A DNA stretch of 5,475 nt, from contig CAMWJQ010000294.1 in assembly GCA_947174615.1 (NCBI GenBank), positions 1 through 5,475 on the forward strand, in the 5' to 3' direction. A model generated the notes under the pieces. It ran no database searches. It was not told where the DNA came from and saw only the letters and a program-made list of their open reading frames with translations. Positions 1 to 5,475 of the stretch are shown here, piece after piece (position 1 is the first letter of the stretch; the number at the start of each line of letters is the position of its first letter). Made by a program: the position numbers and the translations under genes. This DNA is from an uncultured Lachnospiraceae bacterium. GTDB lineage: Bacteria; Bacillota; Clostridia; Lachnospirales; Lachnospiraceae.

Positions 1-372
1 TTTCTCAGCTACTCTACCTTTGGCTCTGGCAAGGGTCCTGATGTAGAAAAAATGAGAAATGCAGCAAACAAGGCAAAGAAAGCGTTTCCCAATACGCCAA
101 TTGAGGGTGAATTGCAGTTTGATGCTGCTGTATCTCCGCGTGTGGCACGCACAAAATGTCCGAAATCTCAAGTAGCAGGTCATGCAAATACCTTTATATT
201 CCCAGATCTCAGCTCTGGTAATATGGGCTATAAGATTGCACAGAGAATGGGTAACTTCGAGGCATATGGACCTATCCTTCTGGGCTTAAATGCACCTGTC
301 AATGATCTCTCCCGCGGGTGCAATGCGATTGAGGTATACTCTATGGCAATCATTACAGCGGCGTTGGTTTAA
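1..372 (+). CDS. pta: Phosphate acetyltransferase, C-terminal part (5' end outside window)
   Basis: Cytosolic enzyme that interconverts acetyl-CoA plus phosphate with acetyl-phosphate plus CoA; with acetate kinase it makes ATP during acetate formation. The window holds the last 123 codons (family length is about 330 residues), open from base 1 and ending in TAA at 370-372. Visible family signatures, numbered from the first visible codon, are the STFGSG motif (6-11), GELQFDAA (about 36-43), the AGHANTFIFPDLSSGNMGYK block (about 59-78), and GPILLGLNAPVNDLSRGC near the C-terminus, which carries the Ser-Arg of the active site. The residue four after the Cys of SRGC is Glu (CNAIE), where Bacillus and Methanosarcina enzymes have Asp. 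The gene is followed directly by a terminator, so acetate kinase does not lie immediately downstream as it does in many clostridia. The related phosphate butyryltransferase is less likely, because the GELQFDAA and DLSRGC blocks fit Pta well. Confidence 0.95.
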   Translation, partial: FLSYSTFGSGKGPDVEKMRNAANKAKKAFPNTPIEGELQFDAAVSPRVARTKCPKSQVAGHANTFIFPDLSSGNMGYKIAQRMGNFEAYGPILLGLNAPVNDLSRGCNAIEVYSMAIITAALV

Positions 373-386
373 TAAATGCGGATAAT

Positions 387-415
387 AAAAAGCAGGTAGC
401 AAAGACCTGCTTTTT
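387..415. terminator. Bidirectional intrinsic terminator between convergent pta and degV
   Basis: A perfect 11-bp inverted repeat (AAAAAGCAGGT, 387-397, pairing with ACCTGCTTTTT, 405-415) encloses a 7-base loop. Reading the plus strand, six T's (411-416) close the stem 14 bases after the pta stop. Reading the minus strand, the A-run at 387-391 becomes TTTTT followed by ATTAT, about 15 bases after the degV stop. One hairpin can therefore end both transcripts. It accounts for most of the 58-bp gap between the two genes; I see nothing else in that gap. Confidence 0.9.
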
Positions 416-430
416 TGCTGAATTGTTCTT

Positions 431-1300
431 TTATCTTAACATTTTACAACACGTCACTGCCAGTGATCCTGGTCCTATATGGCAGGACACACTCAGCGAC
501 AGAGGGTCCACTGTATAGACAGGGTAGTCAGGAAACTGTGCCTGTACCTCCTCTTTAAATATGTTTGCCGCCTCCTCATTCTGCGTATGGGCAATTGCCA
601 GATACATCTGATTATCAGGAGATAATCCACCAAACCGTTTTTCGATATCGCTCTTGATAGCATTGATCATAATGGATTTTGCCTGATTGATCGTTCTCGC
701 TTTGGCAAAGGCGTCTAATTTCTCTCCCTGAATCTGTAATACTGGCTTTAGCCGCAACAATGTGCCAAGCGCCGCAGCAGCAGGTGTGATACGTCCGCCC
801 TTTTTTAGATAATAAAGCGTATCTATCATAATGTAAATGCTGGAATTAAACTTGTCTGCCTCCAGTATTTCTTTGATTTCGACGCCGCTCTTTCCCTCTT
901 GGGCAAGCTTAAGGGCATCAAAGGCAGATCGCTTTTGTGTCACAGAGATTCTTTGATTATTTACGACATGAACCTTTCCGTCATAATCCTGAGCGAGCAT
1001 GGCTGCAGTCTGGCAGGAGCCGCTCAGACCGCTGGACATTGGAATATGGACAATCTCATCATTTTCTTTTAACAGTTCATCCCAGAACTGCATAATGGAT
1101 TCTGGCGATGGCTGTGAAGTGGAGATGTCTGCATTCTGGGCAAGTTTTTGATAAAATGCTTCTTGACTGAGTGTGATGTCCTCATAAAAAGTTTGCCCAT
1201 CGATCATAAATGGCATCGGTAATACATGAATACCAATTTCTTTTGCCTGACTCTGTGTAATACCACTATTACTATCCGTTACAATTGCTATTTTCGACAT
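431..1300 (-). CDS. DegV-family fatty-acid-binding protein, candidate FakB subunit
   Basis: Predicted cytosolic carrier that buries a fatty acid and presents its carboxylate to the kinase FakA for phosphorylation. Its 289 residues fit the family (about 280-290). The N-terminus KIAIVTDSNSGI (3-14) is the classic DegV opening. STSQPSP (60-66), IPMSSGLSGS (86-95), DTLYYLKKGGRI (160-171), LKPVLQ (184-189) and CHIGPGSL (273-280) follow in family order. Thr61, Ser93, Arg170 and His274 sit where staphylococcal FakB has its lipid-carboxylate and kinase-contact residues (Thr61, Ser93, Arg170, His266, from memory). The segment NNQRISVTQKRS (114-125) replaces the more usual DSxSVSxGxG, which suggests a clostridial subfamily. 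ATG start, with AGGAG ten bases upstream. It is the last gene of the operon, 26 bp after recG, in the same cluster as fakA; this favours a FakB role. Chain-length or saturation preference cannot be read from the sequence, and many DegV paralogues are uncharacterised. Confidence 0.92.
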   Translation of the reverse strand: MSKIAIVTDSNSGITQSQAKEIGIHVLPMPFMIDGQTFYEDITLSQEAFYQKLAQNADISTSQPSPESIMQFWDELLKENDEIVHIPMSSGLSGSCQTAAMLAQDYDGKVHVVNNQRISVTQKRSAFDALKLAQEGKSGVEIKEILEADKFNSSIYIMIDTLYYLKKGGRITPAAAALGTLLRLKPVLQIQGEKLDAFAKARTINQAKSIMINAIKSDIEKRFGGLSPDNQMYLAIAHTQNEEAANIFKEEVQAQFPDYPVYTVDPLSLSVSCHIGPGSLAVTCCKMLR

Positions 1301-1310
1301 TTCATCCTAT

Positions 1311-1315
1311 CTCCT
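1311..1315 (-). promoter_or_regulatory. Ribosome binding site of the degV gene
   Basis: AGGAG on the minus strand lies 10 bases before the ATG at 1298-1300. It sits in the 26-bp gap after the recG stop and supports this ATG over the out-of-frame ATG four bases further upstream. Confidence 0.75.
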
Positions 1316-1326
1316 GTTAATTTCTT

Positions 1327-3402
1327 TTAGATGTTAATATAGTCAAGATTTGTGGCAGCATTTTCTTCATAATATGCCCAAAATGCTTGATATTCATTGT
1401 TGGTGTGTCCGTAAGAAGCATATATTTTCGCTGCACAGCACTGCGCATCCTGTAAAATCACCGCATCTTGATAAATATCGCCTAACTGAAACTGGAACTG
1501 CCCGCTCTGCCGGATACCGAACAGGTCTCCCGGACCGCGCAGTCTCATATCCTCTGATGAGATAAAAAATCCATCATTTGATTTATTTAATACTTGCAGC
1601 CGTTCCATTGTATCATTCTGATTTGACGTTGTGATAAAGATACAGTAGGACTGGTGTTCTCCACGTCCTACACGACCTCTGAGCTGGTGCAGCTGCGCCA
1701 GACCAAATCGTTCCGCATTTTCGACCATCATCACAGTCGCATTCGGCACATTGATTCCAACCTCAATGACCGTTGTGGATACCAGTACATCAATATGGTG
1801 CGCGGCATATTCTTCCATGACATAGTTTTTTGCTTTAGGATTCATCTGTCCATGAAGATACTCTACACGCACACTGCCCGGCAGTATTTTTTTGAGCTTC
1901 TCTGTGTATTCGATTACATTTTCGAGAACGGGCTGGTCTCCCATAATCTCCTCATCAGCAGCCTCGACCATTGGACAGACGACATACACCTGCCTGCCCT
2001 GCTCCACTTCCTTTGCGATAAATTCATACGCCTTTTTGCGATAGTCTGTATTGACCACACAATTTTTGATTGGAAGTCGGTTAGCCGGAAGTTCATCCAT
2101 GACCGAGATATCTAAGTCACCATATAAGATCAATGCGAGTGTTCGTGGAATGGGGGTTGCGCTCATTACGAGAATATGCGGTTGTATTCCTTTTTGAGCC
2201 AACGTCTCGCGCTGTTTGACGCCAAAACGGTGCTGCTCGTCCGTAATGACAAGACGCAGATCATAAAAATCAACATCATCCTGCAAAAGCGCCTGTGTTC
2301 CGATAATTACGTTGCCTGTACCCAGGATAATGCTCTCCTTTGCCCTGCGCTTTTCTTTCGCCGTCAAAGATCCTGTGAGAAGTATCGGTTTAAACGGCAG
2401 ATCATACTTGTCAACCAGCTCCACAACAGACTCATAATGCTGTTTTGCGAGCACTTCTGTCGGTGCCATGAATGCTGCCTGATGATGGTTCATGATACAC
2501 ATGAACATTGCCAGCACTGCCACAATCGTCTTTCCGGAACCGACATCTCCCTGAATCAATCTGTTCATTAAGTGTGTAGAACACAGATCCTCTTCAATCT
2601 GTGCCCAGACTTTCTTCTGCGCGCCAGTCAGCTCATAGGGAAGGCTTTTGATAAAATCCTGACAAGCGTCAATCCTCATCATCGGGGCATCATTGATTTC
2701 CTGAACTGTCATATCCCGCAGAAACATAACAGAGACAATAAAGAACAAAAATTCTTCAAAAACCAGACGTCTTCTGGCAGCAACCAACACATCACGGTTG
2801 TCGGGGAAATGAATCCCCATCACTGCTGATTTCAAGTCTGGCAGCCCATATTCCCTGCGCATGGATTCTGGGATGTAATCCTCACAAAAATCTAAGCTGT
2901 TTACAGCAGCGCGCACCGTCTTTGTGATCGCAGCGATGGTAAGCCCTTTTGTCGTGGGATAAACTGGTGCGAGACGGTGTACATTCTGTGCAAATTCATG
3001 CGGGCTGATAATTTTTGGCTGATCCATCGTCATACGGTTATTTTTCAAAATGACACGCCCTCGGAAAATATATTGTTTGCCGGGCTGGAGATTGTTTTTG
3101 ATATAAGGCATGTTAAAATATACAATATCACAAGCGCCACTGTTGTCCTTGACATGCACAGAGGTGATGGACATATTCTGCCTTATATGTACGGTTTGGG
3201 GAGTGCTGATGACCAAAGCACGTATCGCAGATACTTGATTCGCCTTCAGCTCCCCGATCGTTACAAGATCGCGCCACTCTTCATAATCTCTGGGATAATG
3301 CCTGATCAGATCGTCAACCGTGTATATATTTAACTTATGATACAAGGCAGCCGTTTTCTCTCCAACGCCTTTTATCACTGTAATTGGATCGTTTCTCTTC
3401 AC
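1327..3402 (-). CDS. recG: ATP-dependent DNA helicase RecG
   Basis: Double-strand DNA translocase that reverses stalled replication forks and branch-migrates Holliday junctions during repair. At 691 residues it is full length (family about 680-700). A helix-hairpin-helix-like opening (IKGVGEKTA, 10-18) leads into the OB-fold wedge domain (about 55-135, with FNMPYIKNNLQPGKQYIFRG at 96-115) that contacts branched DNA. The superfamily 2 motor follows: Walker A GDVGSGKT (285-292), APTEVLAKQH (313-322), DEQHRFGVKQR (388-398) as motif II, SATPIPRT (414-421), VCPMVEA (475-481), STTVIEVGINVPNA (542-555) and QLRGRVGRG (573-581). The LRGPGDLFGIRQSG element (621-634) is the RecG-specific TRG region that couples ATPase to translocation. 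All key residues are intact. The start is GTG, 5 bp after the fakA stop, with a GGAG site 8 bases upstream that overlaps the end of fakA; translation is probably coupled. It is too short for Mfd and lacks the Mfd N-terminal modules. Confidence 0.98.
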   Translation of the reverse strand: MKRNDPITVIKGVGEKTAALYHKLNIYTVDDLIRHYPRDYEEWRDLVTIGELKANQVSAIRALVISTPQTVHIRQNMSITSVHVKDNSGACDIVYFNMPYIKNNLQPGKQYIFRGRVILKNNRMTMDQPKIISPHEFAQNVHRLAPVYPTTKGLTIAAITKTVRAAVNSLDFCEDYIPESMRREYGLPDLKSAVMGIHFPDNRDVLVAARRRLVFEEFLFFIVSVMFLRDMTVQEINDAPMMRIDACQDFIKSLPYELTGAQKKVWAQIEEDLCSTHLMNRLIQGDVGSGKTIVAVLAMFMCIMNHHQAAFMAPTEVLAKQHYESVVELVDKYDLPFKPILLTGSLTAKEKRRAKESIILGTGNVIIGTQALLQDDVDFYDLRLVITDEQHRFGVKQRETLAQKGIQPHILVMSATPIPRTLALILYGDLDISVMDELPANRLPIKNCVVNTDYRKKAYEFIAKEVEQGRQVYVVCPMVEAADEEIMGDQPVLENVIEYTEKLKKILPGSVRVEYLHGQMNPKAKNYVMEEYAAHHIDVLVSTTVIEVGINVPNATVMMVENAERFGLAQLHQLRGRVGRGEHQSYCIFITTSNQNDTMERLQVLNKSNDGFFISSEDMRLRGPGDLFGIRQSGQFQFQLGDIYQDAVILQDAQCCAAKIYASYGHTNNEYQAFWAYYEENAATNLDYINI

Positions 3403-3407
3403 CGTAT

Positions 3408-5126
3408 TTACTCCGCTGAAATAATATATGAATAAATCGGCTGACCGCCAAACTGAAGTTCTACATCGCAGCCGCTGTATTCGGTCTTTACCATGTCTGC
3501 CAACTTTTGTGCCTGATCTTTGGTTATGACATCCCCATAATAAATGCTGATCAGTTCAAACTCATCAGACATCATCTTTTGAACCATGTTGAATGCCACG
3601 CTCTGTAAATCTGTCCCTACAGCCAGTATGCCCTTGTCGCCGATTCCCATAAAGTCGCCTTGATGAATCTCTTGATTGTCAATCATGGTATCCCGCACAG
3701 CGTAAGTAACCTGCCCCGTCGCAACACGCTGCACTTCCTCCGCCATAACTGACTCATTTTCCTCAACAGAGATATCAGGCACATAGTTGATGATTGCGGT
3801 AATTCCCTGCGGAACAGTCTTGGTTGGTATCACTATGATATTTTTATCCTTAGTCAACTGTTTTGCCTGATTTGCCGCAAGGATAATATTTTTATTATTT
3901 GGAAAAATGAAGATATTATCCGCATTGATTTTCTCAATAGCGTTGAGCATATCTTCCGTGCTGGGATTCATGGTCTGCCCGCCCTCGATGATATAATCAA
4001 CGCCGAGCGAACGGAAAATTTCATTCATACCCTCTCCAATAGAAACTGCAATAAATCCTGTCTCCTTGTGCGCGGGCGGCACGGTAGCGCTGTTCTGTTC
4101 TGCAGGCGATCCCTTGTCTGGAAGATCTGTGCTCTGCATCTGCCGCTCCATCATGTCAGACACCTTCTCATCGCGCTCAAGACGCATATTTTCTATAATA
4201 ATGGTTGTGAGCGCTCCAAAACGCAGTGCTTTCTGCATCGCTAGTCCGGGATCATTGGTGTGTACATGGACTTTTACAATCTCATCGTCCGCCACGACAA
4301 CAATTGAATCGCCAATGGAAGAGAGATACTCCTTAAAATCCATCTCCTGCTTGATGTTGAATGGTTTGCTGAGCATAATCAAAAACTGTGTACAATAGCA
4401 GTATTTAATCTCTGCATTTGCCTGTGCCTCGATGGTGGACGGCAGCGCTCCTTTCTCCGCAGCAGCGCTGGTCTTTGGCGCGAAATCCAGCGATACATCA
4501 ATTTCTTTGCCGAGGAATGCGTCATAGGCTCCCTTGAGGACTTCCACAAGTCCCTGCCCGCCAGAATCAACCACACCCGCCTGCTTTAACACTGGAAGCA
4601 TATCTGGTGTCTGTGCCAAGACGATCTCAGCTTCTTTGATGACTTCACCGATAAAAATCTCCAAGTTCTTCTCGCCTGCCATTGCCAAATCGGTCGCTCT
4701 CCTGGCTGCGCCTTTTGCAACCGTGAGAATTGTTCCTTCCTTCGGCTTCATGACAGCCTTATATGCTGTCTCTACAGCCTTGTCACAAGCAGAGGCGAGA
4801 ATGGCAACATTAATCTCGTCATACTCTCTGATCACCTTTGTAAAACCTCTGAAAAGCTGTGACAGAATAACGCCGGAGTTTCCGCGTGCGCCTCTCAGCG
4901 ACCCTGACGATATCGCCTTTGAGAGTGAAACCATATCAGGCTCATCAATTGCGGCAACCTCCTTTGCAGCAGACAGAATTGTCATGGACATATTTGTACC
5001 TGTATCCCCGTCGGGAACAGGAAATACATTCAATTCGTTGATCCACTCTTTTTTATGCTCTAAATTCTTTGCTCCGGCGAGAAACATCTTTGCCAGCATT
5101 TTCGCATCGATTATATTTAATCCCAC
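3408..5126 (-). CDS. fakA: Fatty acid kinase catalytic subunit FakA (YloV/DhaL-domain protein)
   Basis: Predicted cytosolic kinase that transfers phosphate from ATP to a fatty acid bound by a FakB carrier; the acyl-phosphate then feeds PlsX/PlsY phospholipid synthesis. At 572 residues it is slightly longer than the usual 550 or so. The N-terminal DhaL-type kinase domain (about 1-205) shows PVPDGDTGTNMS (36-47), with Asp39, Asp41 and Asn45 as likely Mg-ATP ligands, then GSLRGARGNSGVILSQ (75-90) and VVDSGGQGL (185-193). A linker (about 211-238) leads to the middle domain (about 239-325), which has CYC (243-245) and HVH (287-289); these match the Cys/His metal-ligand cluster reported for the staphylococcal enzyme. 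A Ser/Pro/Thr/Gln-rich linker (about 328-356) precedes the DegV-like C-terminal domain (357-572). GTG start with a strong AAGGAGG site. It lies 14 bp after the asp23-like gene and 5 bp before recG. Older annotation as a dihydroxyacetone kinase-like protein reflects only the DhaL domain. Confidence 0.95.
   Translation of the reverse strand: MGLNIIDAKMLAKMFLAGAKNLEHKKEWINELNVFPVPDGDTGTNMSMTILSAAKEVAAIDEPDMVSLSKAISSGSLRGARGNSGVILSQLFRGFTKVIREYDEINVAILASACDKAVETAYKAVMKPKEGTILTVAKGAARRATDLAMAGEKNLEIFIGEVIKEAEIVLAQTPDMLPVLKQAGVVDSGGQGLVEVLKGAYDAFLGKEIDVSLDFAPKTSAAAEKGALPSTIEAQANAEIKYCYCTQFLIMLSKPFNIKQEMDFKEYLSSIGDSIVVVADDEIVKVHVHTNDPGLAMQKALRFGALTTIIIENMRLERDEKVSDMMERQMQSTDLPDKGSPAEQNSATVPPAHKETGFIAVSIGEGMNEIFRSLGVDYIIEGGQTMNPSTEDMLNAIEKINADNIFIFPNNKNIILAANQAKQLTKDKNIIVIPTKTVPQGITAIINYVPDISVEENESVMAEEVQRVATGQVTYAVRDTMIDNQEIHQGDFMGIGDKGILAVGTDLQSVAFNMVQKMMSDEFELISIYYGDVITKDQAQKLADMVKTEYSGCDVELQFGGQPIYSYIISAE
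3411..3414 (-). promoter_or_regulatory. Ribosome binding site of recG, inside the end of fakA
   Basis: GGAG on the minus strand lies in the last codons of fakA, directly before its TAA, and 8 bases before the recG GTG start (3400-3402). No other start nearby has a better site, which supports the GTG and suggests that ribosomes finishing fakA help initiate recG. Confidence 0.7.
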
Positions 5127-5135
5127 TTCAGAAAT

Positions 5136-5142
5136 CCTCCTT
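5136..5142 (-). promoter_or_regulatory. Strong ribosome binding site of fakA, overlapping the asp23 stop
   Basis: A perfect AAGGAGG on the minus strand lies 9 bases before the fakA GTG (5124-5126). Its first two A's are also the last two bases of the upstream gene's TAA stop (5141-5143). This strong match decides the GTG start and suggests efficient re-initiation from the upstream gene. Confidence 0.85.
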
Positions 5143-5475
5143 AATCAATCACTCGAACGCCTTCAACAAAAATGTTGATTTTTTCGATTTCGAGACCTGT
5201 GAAACTTTCTACCTTGTATTTTACATTGTTGATCAGATTATCGCATACGGTTATAATGCTAACGCCATATGCAACAATTACGTGGAAATCAAGAATCAAT
5301 TTATTATTCACAATATTTACCGATATGCCATGCGTGATACTCTCCTTCATGAGCAGTTTCACCAAACCATCCTTCACATTCACTGATGCCATGCCGACGA
5401 TACCGAAACATTCAACTGCCACGCTTCCGGCATACTGGGCTATAACCTCAGGATCGATATAGATATTCCCTAGAT
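5141..5475 (-). CDS. Asp23/Gls24 family envelope stress protein, 5' end outside window
   Basis: Small soluble protein of the Asp23/Gls24 (DUF322) family, the yloU-like usual neighbour of yloV/fakA. Family members are linked to cell-envelope homeostasis, and staphylococcal Asp23 is membrane-associated through a partner; the exact biochemical role is unknown. The window shows 110 residues plus the stop, in frame up to the right edge. From the first complete codon (5473-5471) it reads IYIDPEVIAQYAG (4-16), then VAVECFGIVGMA (18-29), and ends with KINIFVEGVRVID, all typical of the family. Family length is about 115-120, so only a few N-terminal residues and the start codon are missing. An internal GTG at 5420-5422 could be mistaken for the start, but it would cut off the conserved IYIDPEVI segment. 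No transmembrane segment is visible. It is probably the first or an early gene of the operon; the promoter is not in the window. Confidence 0.92.
   Translation of the reverse strand, partial: LGNIYIDPEVIAQYAGSVAVECFGIVGMASVNVKDGLVKLLMKESITHGISVNIVNNKLILDFHVIVAYGVSIITVCDNLINNVKYKVESFTGLEIEKINIFVEGVRVID

Noticed and set aside
1341..1346. TTGACT on the minus strand near the end of recG, a possible -35 box for a degV promoter
   Set aside because: At 16-18 bases downstream there is no acceptable -10 hexamer (best match three of six), so I do not call a promoter.
1654..2115. A 153-codon plus-strand open frame opposite recG helicase motifs
   Set aside because: It overlaps the most conserved part of recG, and its His/Phe/Ile-rich composition is typical of antisense translation. 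The other plus-strand frames over recG (1350-1565, 2176-2571, 2572-2829, 2977-3333) were rejected for the same reasons.
3408..5126. Dihydroxyacetone kinase (DhaL subunit or DAK phosphatase)
   Set aside because: Only the N-terminal domain is DhaL-like; the middle Cys/His domain, the C-terminal DegV-like domain and the asp23 neighbour identify the FakA/YloV family.
4534..5178. A 214-codon plus-strand open frame opposite the start of fakA
   Set aside because: It is antisense to a clearly conserved fakA domain, has no ribosome binding site that I can see, and its Ser/Thr/Ile-rich translation resembles no family; it is a codon-usage shadow.
5420..5422. GTG as the start of the asp23-like gene
   Set aside because: The reading frame continues to the window edge with the conserved IYIDPEVIAQYAG segment, so the true start lies outside the window.
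5069..5462. Two plus-strand open frames (5069-5386 and 5172-5462) opposite the asp23-like gene
   Set aside because: Both are antisense to a recognisable Asp23/Gls24 protein and show no recognisable protein features.
1..5475. Mobile element, prophage, CRISPR, riboswitch, tRNA or a novel system
   Set aside because: Apart from the terminator stem I saw no direct or inverted repeats of note, and intergenic space totals only about 100 bp. All genes belong to known core families with intact motifs.

Overview
This 5.5 kb window looks like core chromosome from a low-to-mid GC Firmicute, most likely a Clostridia/Lachnospiraceae-type anaerobe. This is inferred from protein flavour (Pta, DegV, RecG and YloV/FakA sequences), strong AAGGAGG-type ribosome binding sites, and the conserved asp23-fakA-recG neighbourhood. 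The species cannot be fixed from the sequence alone. There is no sign of a mobile element, phage, CRISPR array, tRNA or rRNA.

Layout: the left edge (1-372, + strand) is the C-terminal part of phosphate acetyltransferase (pta), which enters from outside the window. A 58-bp intergenic gap follows, holding a strong hairpin with a T-run on each strand, so it can terminate transcription from both sides. Everything else (431-5475) is a compact minus-strand cluster, read right to left: an Asp23/Gls24-family protein (5' end outside the window), fakA (yloV-like fatty acid kinase), recG (branch-migrating helicase) and a DegV-family, FakB-like fatty-acid-binding protein. Gaps between these genes are 14, 5 and 26 bp, with ribosome binding sites overlapping upstream stop codons. 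This indicates one transcription unit with translational coupling, ending at the shared terminator.

How the genes fit together: FakA phosphorylates a fatty acid held by a FakB (DegV-family) carrier, producing acyl-phosphate for phospholipid synthesis. This operon therefore seems to encode both halves of a fatty acid kinase, kinase first and a candidate lipid carrier last, with the DNA-repair helicase recG between them. The Asp23-like protein is the usual neighbour of yloV/fakA. Pta (acetyl-CoA to acetyl-phosphate) is a separate, convergent acetate-metabolism gene.

I found no undescribed system here. The points most worth a second look are the fakA/fakB pairing around recG, a Glu at a proposed catalytic Asp position of Pta, and the stop/SD overlaps combined with GTG starts in the operon.
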